This document shows, piece by piece, positions 35,142 to 43,754 of a stretch of DNA of 64,000 nt (position 1 is its first letter; each line of letters begins with the position of its first letter). The DNA is from Bog-756 sp963699055 (lineage in GTDB: Bacteria; Actinomycetota; Acidimicrobiia; Acidimicrobiales; RAAP-2): the NCBI GenBank assembly GCA_963699055.1, contig CAVOTA010000002.1:682001-746000 (forward strand), given 5' to 3'. A model generated the notes under the pieces. It saw only the letters and a list, made by a program, of their open reading frames with translations, was not told where the DNA came from and ran no database searches. A program made the translations under genes and the position numbers.

Positions 35142-35903
35142 CTATCGGGTGGTCTTGCGCACCGTCCGCTTGGCGACCCGACGAGCCGGTGCCTTGCGGG
35201 CCGTCGTCTTGCGGGCCGGAGCCTTCCTGGCGGCGGTCTTGCGGGCCGTCGTCTTCTTGGCGGCGGTCTTGCGAGCCGGAGCCTTCTTGGCGGCGGTCTT
35301 GCGGGCCGTCGTCTTCTTGGCGGCGGTCTTGCGAGCCGGAGCCTTCTTGGCGGCGGTCTTGCGGGCCGTCGTCTTCTTGGCCGTCGTCTTGCGAGCAGCG
35401 GTCTTGCGAGCCGGAGCCTTCCTGGCGGCGGTCTTGCGGGCCGTCGTCTTCTTGGCGGCGGTCTTGCGAGCCGGAGCCTTCTTGGCCACTGCCTTCTTCT
35501 TCACCGCCTTCTTGGCCGTGGCCTTCTTGGCCGTGGCCTTCCTGGCTGCCGTCTTCTTGGCCGGTGCCTTACGCGCCGGGGCCTTCTTGGCTGCTGCCTT
35601 CTTCTTCACTGCCATGGAAACTCCCTCCTTAGGGGTCAACGCCGATTTGAACGCCGAGCCGGTGGCGAACCGGACTCCTCTCGACGCTGGGATCGGTACC
35701 ACTGCTCCTGTCCGAGGATTCCTTCCCACGCGTGGGGCTCGTGTGGTCGGGGAGAACGTCCCAAAACCGACCACCGTCACCTTCCGCCCGGATCGGACCT
35801 CCGAGATGATCGTGTCGAACAAGACCTCCACCATGTCCTCGACGGTGCGCCGGGCCGTTTGTGTCGACCCGGTCACCGCTCGGACAAGCTGAGACCTGTT
35901 CAC
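35142..35903 (-). CDS. HU-domain protein with long lysine/alanine-rich histone-H1-like tail
   Basis: 253 residues. Residues 1-92 are an HU/IHF domain (NRSQLVRAVTGS, TVVGFGTFSPTTRAPRVGRNPRTGAVVPI, GVRFATGSAFKSALTP). The remaining 155 or so are Lys/Ala/Arg/Pro/Thr repeats such as AKKTTARKTAAKKAPARKTAA, like mycobacterial HupB but longer, and like chlamydial Hc1 or eukaryotic H1 tails. It should compact DNA. GTG 35903 is preferred over ATG 35909: GAGGAG touches the ATG but is 6 nt from the GTG, and the GTG gives the standard MNRSQL start. A strong internal ribosome binding site sits before Met at 35615. Confidence 0.9.
   Translation of the reverse strand: MNRSQLVRAVTGSTQTARRTVEDMVEVLFDTIISEVRSGRKVTVVGFGTFSPTTRAPRVGRNPRTGAVVPIPASRGVRFATGSAFKSALTPKEGVSMAVKKKAAAKKAPARKAPAKKTAARKATAKKATAKKAVKKKAVAKKAPARKTAAKKTTARKTAARKAPARKTAARKTTAKKTTARKTAAKKAPARKTAAKKTTARKTAAKKAPARKTAAKKTTARKTAARKAPARKTTARKAPARRVAKRTVRKTTR
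35221..35484 (-). repeat. Tandem 60-bp coding repeats in the H1-like tail
   Basis: Near-identical 60-base units begin at 35221, 35281 and 35341 (the last diverging at its end), and another full copy occurs at about 35416-35475. Each is built of CTTCTTGGCGGCGGTCTTGC-like halves. The high identity between units implies recent expansion or gene conversion, and the tail length is probably variable between strains. Confidence 0.9.
35615..35630 (-). promoter_or_regulatory. Strong internal ribosome binding site and ATG inside the HU/H1-like gene
   Basis: On the - strand AAGGAGGGA (35630-35622) precedes an in-frame ATG at 35615 by normal spacing. This site is better than that of the full-length gene. 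Translation from it would give a 157-residue protein (MAVKKKAAAKKAPARKAP...) made of the basic tail alone. Whether it is used is inference. Confidence 0.55.
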
Positions 35904-36244
35904 GATCATCTCCTCAGCGATACGTAACCAGGTACAAGCCAAATGGCTTTTTGACCGCGGGTCAAGCACCACTGCACGCACGCGCACGAGCGTGGTGCGC
36001 GGGAGCGCGTGCCGATGGTGCAGCGGTTCCGGTCGCCACGCGCTGCGTTCGGACGTCGAGCTGCGGGTCGTCCCCCGAATTCCCCCTGTCCCACAACGGT
36101 TTTCTGGCCTACGTTAGTGACCACCTCACTCGCGGACTCCGGCGTCCGCCGCGCATCCATCGACGAGAACGTGCAGATGACGGGGTAGGGAACCGTGAAG
36201 AATTTTCCGCGCCGCGACGCGCAGAATGCGACGATTACGCCGAC
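35904..36244. promoter_or_regulatory. 341-bp gap with stacked palindromes: HU/H1-like promoter region
   Basis: No gene is seen here. It holds two adjacent palindromes upstream of the HU start: AAGCCA-AA-TGGCTT (35936-35949) and TTGACC-GCG-GGTCAA (35951-35965). A larger nested inverted repeat at 35972-36023 has arms CTGCAC/GTGCAG outside and GCACGCGC/GCGCGTGC inside. The first two could be operators for autoregulation. The large one could be a structured promoter element or, given the relaxase and VirD4-like genes next door, an origin-of-transfer remnant. Both readings are inference. Confidence 0.4.
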
Positions 36245-37672
36245 GTGGGCGCGCACGCACCGCGCGACGAGCGCACCTTCGACGGCGGTGGGATCTACCT
36301 CGGACACGACGAACGCGGGTGGCGCACCGCCGAACGGCAGCATTCGGTACTCGTGCTCGGACCACCGCGATCGGGCAAGACGTCGTCGCTCGTCATCCCC
36401 AACATCCTGCGCGCCGGCGGTCCCGTGGTCACCACGTCGACGAAGCCCGACGTGCTCGACGCCACCGTGCCGGCGCGTTCGCGGGTGGGCCGATGTCATC
36501 TGTTCGATCCCTCCGGCTCCGTCCCGGACCGTGCCGGCGTGCACCGCCTGCGCTGGTCGCCGCTGCCGGCCTGCACCTCCTGGCGCACCGCCCTGGCGAC
36601 GGCCCGTTCGCTCGTCCTGGTCGGATCGGGGGCCGGTGGTGCTCCGGCGGGCGGAAACCACTGGAGTGAGCGTGCCCAGGCCCTTCTCGCCCCCCTGCTG
36701 CACGCGGCCGCACTCGACGGCGCCGACATGCGGACCGTGCTCGGCTGGGTGGACCGGCACCGTGCCCTCCCGGCGCAGCAGGTGCTGTCGGGGGACGCCA
36801 CCGGGATGGCCCGGGACGTGCTGGACGGGATCGTGACCACCGACGAACGGGAGCTCAGCGGCATCTGGTCGACGGCGTCCGGTGCCCTGGGTGGCTTCCG
36901 ATCGGAGGAGGCGCTGGCGGCCACCGGTGACCCCGATTTCGACCCGCAGGAGTTCGTCGGCACGTCCGACACGGTGTACATCGCCGCCCCGGCCCACCAC
37001 CAGGCACTGGTCGCCCCGCTCGTCGTCGGTCTCCTCGACGACGTCCGACGCGCCCGCTACCAACGGACGGCGTCGGGTGCTGCACCGGAGACGGCTCCCG
37101 TGCTGCTGGCACTCGACGAGCTGGCCAACATCGCCCCACTCCCCGATCTCCCGTCCATGATCAGCGAGGGCGGCGGCCAGGGCGTCGTGACACTCGCCTG
37201 TTTCCAGGACCTCTCCCAGGCACGGCACCGCTGGCCCACCCAGGCCGACGGGTTCCCGTCCCTCTTCGGCACCACCGTCGTGCTCCCCGGCATCGGTGAC
37301 ATCCGCACCCTCGAGGCCCTGTCGGTCCTGTCGGGCGACCACGAACTGGTGACGCGGTCGGTGTCCCACGGTCACACCGTGACCGGCCGGCACCTCGGCG
37401 ACCTGCTCACCGGCGGCCGCCCGCAGCGTGGCGAGCAGCTGGGTACCCAGTGGCGCCGGCGTCTGGCTCCCGACGAGATCACCCGGGGACTCCCCGGCGC
37501 CGCCCTGGCGTTCGACCGCCGCAACCAGCCGTCGTGGATCCCCCTGGCGCCGGCCCACGCCACCGAACCGTGGCGTGGGCTCCTGGCCGGCGTGCTCGAC
37601 CGGGACCGGGCCGTCGACCACGGTCGCACGCTCGGCACCGCCGCGTTCCGGGGTTCGGGCATCGACCGCTGA
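36245..37672 (+). CDS. VirD4/TraG-like coupling ATPase (TraM-recognition domain), soluble
   Basis: 475 residues. Walker A is VLGPPRSGKTSS (38-49), then VVTTSTKPDVL, and the Walker B/TraD recognition region LLALDELANIAPLPDLPSMISEGGGQGVVTLACFQDLSQARHRW splits into the standard motifs near residue 285. This is the core of type IV coupling proteins that bring relaxase-DNA to a secretion channel. Unlike TraD or VirD4 it has no N-terminal membrane segments. Start GTG 36245 is the only plausible in-frame start near the core and lacks a ribosome binding site. It is tail to tail with a MobF relaxase gene (35-bp gap). Confidence 0.75.
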   Translation: MGAHAPRDERTFDGGGIYLGHDERGWRTAERQHSVLVLGPPRSGKTSSLVIPNILRAGGPVVTTSTKPDVLDATVPARSRVGRCHLFDPSGSVPDRAGVHRLRWSPLPACTSWRTALATARSLVLVGSGAGGAPAGGNHWSERAQALLAPLLHAAALDGADMRTVLGWVDRHRALPAQQVLSGDATGMARDVLDGIVTTDERELSGIWSTASGALGGFRSEEALAATGDPDFDPQEFVGTSDTVYIAAPAHHQALVAPLVVGLLDDVRRARYQRTASGAAPETAPVLLALDELANIAPLPDLPSMISEGGGQGVVTLACFQDLSQARHRWPTQADGFPSLFGTTVVLPGIGDIRTLEALSVLSGDHELVTRSVSHGHTVTGRHLGDLLTGGRPQRGEQLGTQWRRRLAPDEITRGLPGAALAFDRRNQPSWIPLAPAHATEPWRGLLAGVLDRDRAVDHGRTLGTAAFRGSGIDR

Positions 37673-37707
37673 CGGCGACGCGACGCCGGGCCGGTCCGCC
37701 CCGCGCC

Positions 37708-39066
37708 TCACCGGTGGAGCCCGAGGCCCGGGCGACCCCGCCCGTCGCCCACCGACCGTCCGATGTCCCGTGCCGGACGGTCCATCGCGGCGCGCTCGCG
37801 CCCGGGACCCTTCCCTTCGGCACCCGCACCGGTGCGCCGGCGCCCGTCGACGACGAGGGGACGGTCGCGGTCGAGGGCCCGCACCACCTCGTCCGCCGCC
37901 CACCGCTGGCCGACGATCCCGCCGGACGCCGGGACGGCGGTGGGCGGCCCGTCGCGCCCGGGCGGACCCAGGTCGGCGACCAGGGCGTCGGTGGCCGCGA
38001 CCAGGTCGGCGCGGCCGAGGCCGCCGGGTGCCGACTCGGCCATGGTGACCAGCAGGTCCCGGGCATCCAGGGTCGGCCGGCGCCCGGCCAGGATCCCCAA
38101 TCGGGCGGCCAGGTCGCCCGGGTCGATCGGACCGCGCCCGGGGTCGGCGCGGGACCGGCCCACCACCTCGACCAGGTCGGCCGGGTCGATCCCGTGATCG
38201 GCCGCCCGGCGTCGCCACACCGACCGCAGCCCGTCCACCGTCGGACCCGGATCCTTGTCGGGACGCTCGGCGTGGAACGCAGCCCGGCGCTTCCCGGTCG
38301 GGGTGCGGCGGGTCGTGTCCCGTTGGAGGTGCTCCTCGATGGAGGCTGTCCGCTGCGCGAACAGCCGCTCGAGTACCGGGTCCACCCCCACCAGCTGCCA
38401 CCGTCCACCCGCTCCGCGCTCGAACGACGCGCCCAGACGCTCCGTGAGCTGCCGGCGCAACGAGGAGTCGTACACGGCGCCCAGGACCTGACGGTGGGCG
38501 AACAGGCGGCGGGTGTCCACGGTCGACCACACCCCGTCCACACCTTGGGCGACGTTCGCCACCACCAGGTGGGTGTGCACGTGAGGATCGAGGGTGCGGC
38601 TGGTGCGGTGCACGAACCCGGCCGCCACCGACCCGATGGCACCGAGGTGCCGGGTCACACCGCCGCGTGTCCTCCGCACCCCGAGCGCCTCCTGCTCCAG
38701 GTGGTCCACGGCGTCGACCACGGCGTGACGGTGGGCCGAGCCGGCGACGTCGGCCACCTCGCGGGGTGCCAGCAAGTGCAGCAGGCTCACGGACTTGGGT
38801 GCGCAGAACACCAGGTCGACGCCGGCCACCGCACGCGGCCCCGACCCCGAGCGCAGGGCCCGGTCCCCCACCGGGTCCCGGCCGGCGAACACGGCGACGA
38901 ACTCGTCGACGCCCACGGTGCCCCGCACGCCGAGCACGGCGCTCCCCCCGCCCGTCCACACGCCCGGTGACTCGCCGGCCACACCGGTGCCCTCGGCCCG
39001 ACCCGGGACCAGGTCGCGTACGTAGTAGGGCACGCCGGCCGACCGCACGACCTGCATCCTCAGCAC
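37708..39066 (-). CDS. MobF/TrwC-type relaxase domain protein without helicase
   Basis: 452 residues. The N-terminus has the double tyrosine PYYVRD (Y14, Y15) and GESPGVWTGGGSAVLGVRGTV of MobF relaxases. CAPKSVSLLHLLAP follows, and the HUH metal triad is H162, H164, H166 in DPHVHTHLVVAN. The protein ends after the relaxase domain plus about 200 residues that include an acidic/basic linker; the large RecD-like helicase of TraI/TrwC is missing. It would nick DNA in a site-specific way and stay bound to the 5' end. GTG 39066 follows GGAGGAGG. No mating-pair formation genes are nearby. Confidence 0.82.
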   Translation of the reverse strand: MLRMQVVRSAGVPYYVRDLVPGRAEGTGVAGESPGVWTGGGSAVLGVRGTVGVDEFVAVFAGRDPVGDRALRSGSGPRAVAGVDLVFCAPKSVSLLHLLAPREVADVAGSAHRHAVVDAVDHLEQEALGVRRTRGGVTRHLGAIGSVAAGFVHRTSRTLDPHVHTHLVVANVAQGVDGVWSTVDTRRLFAHRQVLGAVYDSSLRRQLTERLGASFERGAGGRWQLVGVDPVLERLFAQRTASIEEHLQRDTTRRTPTGKRRAAFHAERPDKDPGPTVDGLRSVWRRRAADHGIDPADLVEVVGRSRADPGRGPIDPGDLAARLGILAGRRPTLDARDLLVTMAESAPGGLGRADLVAATDALVADLGPPGRDGPPTAVPASGGIVGQRWAADEVVRALDRDRPLVVDGRRRTGAGAEGKGPGRERAAMDRPARDIGRSVGDGRGRPGLGLHR

Positions 39067-39221
39067 CGCGCCCTCCTCCGGGCCCGATTCCGGCGCCCTC
39101 CGTCCGCGCCGGTACCACGGGCGACGCGCACCCTCCCGGCTCCGCGGACAGGTATGTCGACCTCACCGGGCGCGGACCTTGCCGGGGACCTCCCCGGCCG
39201 CCGACCCGACGCCCCCGGGGG

Positions 39222-40214
39222 TCAGGTCGGGCGGTTCCGGTAGCGGTCGAGGATCCGGGCCGCCGCCTCGGGTGCGAGCGAGCGGTACTCGAGGGGCTCG
39301 ACCACGTCGGCGTCGGGGCCGAGCCGCAGCAGCAGGCGCTCCAGCCAGGCGTCGCCGCCCACGAAGACCTCCCACACCGGACGGCCCTCCGCATCGTCCA
39401 CGGGAGCGGCCGAGGTGATGGTCTCGAGCAGCCACGCCATCGAGGGGTCGGCGGCGATGCGCACCCTGCGACTGTCCGGACCGGGGACGAAGGCGCCCCG
39501 GGGCGCTCCCGCCTCCCCCGCCGTCAACGGTGCCGGGGTGCCCGAGGCAGCCGGGACCGCCTCGGCCAGGACGTCGGGCGACGCCGGACCGGCCGGGACC
39601 GCGGACGAGATGCGGTCGACCCGGAAGCGGCGCACACCCCCGGCCACCTCACACCAGGCGTCCACGTACCAGTGGCCCTCGGAGGCGAACACGCGGCGGG
39701 GGGTGATCGTGCGGTCCCCCGACTGGTCGGTGGAGGCGGAGTAGTAGGTGACGTCGAGGCGGAGCCCGTCGTCGACCGCGGTGCGGACGACGTCGAGGAA
39801 CTCGGGCGTGTCGAGTTCGACGTCGATCGAGGGCCCGCCGAGGGCCCGGTCCAGTTTGACGAGCGCCCGGGACAGTGCACCGCCCTCGTCGCTGCCGGGC
39901 ACGGCCAGCAGGGCACGCGCCGAGGCGGCCAGCGCCAGTCCCTCCCGGGGGCTGAGGCGCCGGGGTCGGGCCAGTGCGGTGCCCACCCGGGTCGACACCG
40001 TGTCGTCGGTGACGACGATCTCGAGCAGCTGGTCGGGCGAGTAGGGCGGGACCCCGTAGCAGGCGGCCATCTCGAGCTCGGCCACCAGGGCGTTGGGGGT
40101 GAGGTCGAACCGGGCGGCCACCTCGTCGATCGGGGCCTCCCCCTCCTGGGCCAGCCAGGTGAGGATGGCCAGCAGGCGGCGCAGGCGTGCGGCGGTGTCG
40201 AGGGCGGCGCTCAT
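39222..40214 (-). CDS. pafC: WYL-domain regulator PafC-like
   Basis: 330 residues. An N-terminal winged-helix-like part (RLRRLLAILTWLAQEGEAPIDEVAARFDLTPNALVAELEMAACYGVPPYSPDQLLEI, in pieces) is followed by the WYL domain (RTITPRRVFASEGHWYVDAWCEVAGGVRRFRVDRI) and a WCX C-terminus. With PafB it activates the RecA-independent DNA-damage response of actinobacteria. Its ATG overlaps the pafB stop as ATGA. The usual neighbours (pup, prcBA, tatA) are not in this window. Confidence 0.88.
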   Translation of the reverse strand: MSAALDTAARLRRLLAILTWLAQEGEAPIDEVAARFDLTPNALVAELEMAACYGVPPYSPDQLLEIVVTDDTVSTRVGTALARPRRLSPREGLALAASARALLAVPGSDEGGALSRALVKLDRALGGPSIDVELDTPEFLDVVRTAVDDGLRLDVTYYSASTDQSGDRTITPRRVFASEGHWYVDAWCEVAGGVRRFRVDRISSAVPAGPASPDVLAEAVPAASGTPAPLTAGEAGAPRGAFVPGPDSRRVRIAADPSMAWLLETITSAAPVDDAEGRPVWEVFVGGDAWLERLLLRLGPDADVVEPLEYRSLAPEAAARILDRYRNRPT

Positions 40215-41164
40215 CGTGGCGCCCCGCCGGCGAATTCCTCGAGCCGGGCCACCACGGCGTCGCGCACGTCGGCCGGTCGTACCACCACGGCGTGGTCCAG
40301 GAGGTCGAAGGCCCAGGAGATCAGCGCCTCCACGTCGGTCACCACCAGTCGGACGACCACGCCCCCGTCGTCGTGACGCTCGACGACCGCGTCGGGTCCG
40401 AGGGCGGTCACCACCCGGGACGCCTCGGCGACGTCGACGGCCACGTCGACCTCGACGGCGTCGCCCGACCCGAAGCGCCACGGGTCCCGGGCGAAGACCT
40501 CGTCGGGGTCGAACCCGTCGGGCAGCGCCGCGGAACCGGGTGGCCCGGGCTCGGGGAGACCGTCGATGCGGTCGACCCGGAAGGTGCGGGCCTCGCCACG
40601 GTCCCGGTCCCAACCCACGGCGTACCAATTGCCGCCGCGGAACCGGATGCCGGCCACGTCGACGGACCGGGGCGCACCCCGGTAGTCGAAGGCCACCACG
40701 GACCGGGTCCGCACGGCGTCGAAGAGGACCGGCAGGGCGGGAAGGCCGTCCACCAGCGGCAGGTCCACCACCGGCAGGGGCGCGCCGCGACGGGGCCAGC
40801 GGCCTCCCAGTCCCAGCTTCGACAGCGCTTCCCTCCCGATAGGCTCACCCAGGTGGACGCCGGCCACCGCCAGGTTCAGCGCCGCCTGCTCGTCGGGCTC
40901 GAGCCCCAGGTCGGGGAGGTAGTAGTCGTCGGGGTCGACCGAGTACCCGACCTGCTCGTCGGACTCGATCTTCGCGGTGACGACCGGCACCCCCTCGTCG
41001 CGGAGGAGCTTCTTGTCGCGCTCGAAGGCCTGGCGTCGGGCGTCGTGCCCCTCTGGATAGCCGGGCACCCGTTCGGCGATCTCGCGCAGGCTGAGCGGGC
41101 GGTTGGTGTCGAGGAGGACCAGCAGCAGGTCGGTGACGCGTTCGAGTCGGTCGGGTGTGGCCAT
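40211..41164 (-). CDS. pafB: WYL-domain regulator PafB-like
   Basis: 317 residues. HTH part at residues 1-60 (DRLERVTDLLLVLLDTNRPLSLREIAERVPGYP in pieces), WYL domain (VVAFDYRGAPRSVDVAGIRFRGGNWYAVGWDRDRGEARTFRVDRI in pieces) and WCX end. Partner of PafC, from one transcript with a 4-base overlap. ATG 41164 has TAGATT 7 nt upstream (41172-41177), so the message is nearly leaderless. Divergent from ctaG across only 38 bp, so the promoters must overlap. Confidence 0.88.
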   Translation of the reverse strand: MATPDRLERVTDLLLVLLDTNRPLSLREIAERVPGYPEGHDARRQAFERDKKLLRDEGVPVVTAKIESDEQVGYSVDPDDYYLPDLGLEPDEQAALNLAVAGVHLGEPIGREALSKLGLGGRWPRRGAPLPVVDLPLVDGLPALPVLFDAVRTRSVVAFDYRGAPRSVDVAGIRFRGGNWYAVGWDRDRGEARTFRVDRIDGLPEPGPPGSAALPDGFDPDEVFARDPWRFGSGDAVEVDVAVDVAEASRVVTALGPDAVVERHDDGGVVVRLVVTDVEALISWAFDLLDHAVVVRPADVRDAVVARLEEFAGGAPR

Positions 41165-41202
41165 TCCTGCCAATCTACGGCCACCGGGAACGGAATCCCA
41201 CA

Positions 41203-42264
41203 GTGATCGCCGTGTCCGCCGTCCAGCCGTGGGCCTGGGCGCCCCATCCGGTCCTGTGGGCCGGGCTCGTCGCCTTCGGCTCGGGCGTGGCTCTCCTGCA
41301 CCGTCGCCTGCTGGCCGCCGCCACCCACCCCGAGCCGTGGCCGCGGGTGCGGATCCGCCGCTTCGTCGGCTCGCTGGTGGTCGCCCTCGTCGCCCTCGGG
41401 TGGCCGCTCGGCGACCTCGCCGCCCACTGGTCGCTGTCGGCCCTCGTGCTGCAGCGGTGCGTCCTGGTCCTGGCGGTGGCCTCGCTCCTGCTGTCGGGGC
41501 TGCCCGACGACGTGCTGGCCTGGGCGACCCGGCCGGCACCGATCGACGCGCTGCTCCTGCGCATCCTGTGGCCTCCCGCGGCCATCATCACGGTGACCGT
41601 CGTGCTGGTCGGGTCGATGGCGCCACCGCTGGTGGTCGCCCAGGCCGGTTCGGCCGTGGTCCGCGGCGCCCTGGCCGTACTGGTCACGGCGGCGGGCATC
41701 GTGCTGTGGCTGCCCATCCTCGGCCGGGTCCCCGGCATCCCCCGCCCGCGACCCATGATCCGCGCCGTCTACCTGGTGGGGCAGGCGATCGTCCCCGTCT
41801 TCCTCTCGTTCGTCTTCATCCTCGCCCCCCGGCCGCTGTACGCCTCCTTGGACCACACCCGCCACGTCATCGGGCTGTCGCCCCTCGCCGACCAGCAGAT
41901 CGCCGGCTTCGCGTCCAAGCTCTCCTTCCTGCTGACGCTGCTCGTCGTGGCGGGGGTGATCCTGGCCCGGGCACCGGACTCCGACGAAGACCTCGGACCC
42001 GAGGACCCGTTGGTGTGGTCCGACATCGAGCGCCACTTCGAGCGCGCCGACCGGAGGCGGCGCACCGGCCGCGACGCCCCGCCGGCCCCGCCGGGGTTGC
42101 CGGCCGGGCTCGGCGGCGGCGCACCGGGGCCGGGATCCCCGGGTCCGTCCGGAGCACCCGGCGGGTCCGACGCACCCGGCGGGGCCACGGCACCCCACGA
42201 CGTGGCGTCCGGGCCGCCCGGCGACGACGGGGGCGGACGGGACGGCGAACCGCCGACGGAGTGA
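41203..42264 (+). CDS. ctaG: Cytochrome c oxidase assembly protein CtaG (caa3 type)
   Basis: 353 residues with about eight membrane segments in the first 260: ALVLQRCVLVLAVASLLL, then AIVPVFLSFVFIL and SFLLTLLVVAGVIL among others. The family pattern HWSLSALVLQ and DHTRHVIGLSPLADQQIAG carries possible copper-binding His residues. The hydrophilic C-terminus (about 90 residues) is Gly/Pro/Asp rich and low complexity. It is expected to help copper delivery to the aa3/caa3 oxidase. GTG 41203 gives the start; CGGAAT 6 nt before it is a weak -10. No oxidase subunits are adjacent. Confidence 0.8.
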   Translation: MIAVSAVQPWAWAPHPVLWAGLVAFGSGVALLHRRLLAAATHPEPWPRVRIRRFVGSLVVALVALGWPLGDLAAHWSLSALVLQRCVLVLAVASLLLSGLPDDVLAWATRPAPIDALLLRILWPPAAIITVTVVLVGSMAPPLVVAQAGSAVVRGALAVLVTAAGIVLWLPILGRVPGIPRPRPMIRAVYLVGQAIVPVFLSFVFILAPRPLYASLDHTRHVIGLSPLADQQIAGFASKLSFLLTLLVVAGVILARAPDSDEDLGPEDPLVWSDIERHFERADRRRRTGRDAPPAPPGLPAGLGGGAPGPGSPGPSGAPGGSDAPGGATAPHDVASGPPGDDGGGRDGEPPTE

Positions 42265-42352
42265 CCGTCGGTCCGGCCACCCGCTCCCCGGCGGACCCCA
42301 CCTCGGCCGACGGGTGGCACCGTCACACGCCACGGCGCCCTGCCGGGATCCC

Positions 42353-42358
42353 TACCAT
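42353..42358 (+). promoter_or_regulatory. -10 hexamer TACCAT for a leaderless carboxyltransferase message
   Basis: TACCAT is followed by exactly six bases (GGGCGG) and ATG 42365, so the predicted +1 is the start codon. Confidence 0.55.
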
Positions 42359-42364
42359 GGGCGG

Positions 42365-43717
42365 ATGACCCTGGACGCCCCTGCCGCACCGATCATCCGG
42401 CGCTACGTGGCCGGGAGCGTGCAGGCGGCCGTCGAGACCCGGGGCGGCCGCCCGGCGATGGTCGTCCGGTCGGTCAACGACGTGCGCCGGGGTGCGCTCT
42501 CCCCCGACGACGGTGACACCCTGGCCGAGGCGGCGGCCGCGGCCGCCGAGCTGCGCATCCCCCTGGTCCTCGTCCTGGCGTCGAGCGGCGCCGACGTGTC
42601 CGGCGGGGTGGCATCGCTGCACGGGTGGGGCCGGGCGGCCCGGGCCCTGGCGGTGTGCTCGGGCCTGATCCCGGTGGTGGTGGTCGTGACCGGTCCGGCG
42701 CTGTCCGGTCCGGCGCTGCTGCTCGGCCTGGCCGACCTGGTGGTGATGACCGGTGACGCCTTCGCCTTCGTGTCGGGGCCGGCCATGGTCGAGGAGTTCA
42801 CCGGTATCCGGATCGGCGTGCACCAGCTCGGGGGCTCGGCCATCCATGCCCGCACCAGCGGCCTGTGCGCCGTCGAGGCCTCCTCGCCCGGGCAGGCGCT
42901 CGAGCACGTGGACCACCTGCTCGGTCTCCTGCCCGCCCACGCCGACGAGCTCCCCCCGCGCCTCGCCGACCGGCCGGGTCCGGGGCCCGTCGACCTGCGG
43001 AGGGTGATACCCGACCGGGCGACCAGCTCCTACGACGTCCGCCGTGTCGCTGCGGGCCTGGCCGACGGCGGCGACGTCACCGAGCTGTGGCCACGGTGGG
43101 CGCCCCAGCTGGTGTGCGCCCTGGCCCGGATCGAGGGGCGCACGGTCGGGTTCGTCGCCAACCAGTCCCAGGCGCTCGCCGGCACACTGGACATCGCCGC
43201 GTCGCAGAAGGGCGCCCGATTCGTGCGGTTCTGCGACGCCTTCAACATCGCGTTGGTGACCCTGGTGGACACGCCGGGCTTCCTGCCCGGCAAGGACCTG
43301 GAGTGGCGGGGGATGATCCGCCACGGGGCCGAGCTCGCCTTCGCCTACGCCGAGGCCACCGTGCCCCGGGTGTGCGTGATCCTGCGCAAGGCGTTCGGTG
43401 GCGCCTACATCGTGATGGACTCCAAGGGTCTGGGCAACGACGTGTGCGTGGCCTGGCCCGGCGCCGAGATCGCCGTCATGGGGGCCGAGGGGGCCGTGCA
43501 GATCCTGTACCGACGGTCGCCGCCCGAGGACCGGGGCCGGCTGCAAGCCGAGTACGCCGAGGCCTTCCTCACCCCCTACCAGGCCGCCGAGCGGGGCTTC
43601 GTGGACGCCGTGGTGGACCCGGCGGACACCCGGGCCGTGGTCTGCGACGCACTCGAGCTGCTGTCCACCCGGCGGGAGTCGCTACCCGGCCGCAAGCACA
43701 CCGTCGGGCCGCTGTAG
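42365..43717 (+). CDS. Biotin-dependent carboxylase carboxyltransferase subunit
   Basis: 450 residues of the AccD/PccB crotonase-like fold. The C-terminal half is canonical: VVCALARIEGRTVGFVANQ, then CDAFNIALVTLVDTPGFLPG, the RKAFGGAYIVMDSKGLGNDVCVAWPGAEIAVMGAEGAV stretch in pieces, and the AAERGFVDAVVDP end. The N-terminal half is shorter and less typical than in PccB (about 510-550 residues). It would transfer CO2 from carboxybiotin to an acyl-CoA; biotin carboxylase and carrier genes are not adjacent. A near-identical 656-bp internal part (42722-43377) is duplicated at 45658-46313. Confidence 0.88.
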   Translation: MTLDAPAAPIIRRYVAGSVQAAVETRGGRPAMVVRSVNDVRRGALSPDDGDTLAEAAAAAAELRIPLVLVLASSGADVSGGVASLHGWGRAARALAVCSGLIPVVVVVTGPALSGPALLLGLADLVVMTGDAFAFVSGPAMVEEFTGIRIGVHQLGGSAIHARTSGLCAVEASSPGQALEHVDHLLGLLPAHADELPPRLADRPGPGPVDLRRVIPDRATSSYDVRRVAAGLADGGDVTELWPRWAPQLVCALARIEGRTVGFVANQSQALAGTLDIAASQKGARFVRFCDAFNIALVTLVDTPGFLPGKDLEWRGMIRHGAELAFAYAEATVPRVCVILRKAFGGAYIVMDSKGLGNDVCVAWPGAEIAVMGAEGAVQILYRRSPPEDRGRLQAEYAEAFLTPYQAAERGFVDAVVDPADTRAVVCDALELLSTRRESLPGRKHTVGPL

Positions 43718-43754
43718 TTCGGATGAGGCCGGCTCAGGTCGGCGCCGGCAGCGG

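Noticed and set aside
36245..39066. A complete integrative conjugative element
   Set aside because: Only a coupling ATPase and a relaxase are present; no VirB/TraC-type genes, integrase or flanking repeats were found.
35906..39394. A 1162-codon open frame on the - strand opposite the VirD4-like gene and overlapping the relaxase
   Set aside because: The translation is Arg/Gly/Pro-rich with no motif, while the VirD4-like and relaxase frames have full motifs.
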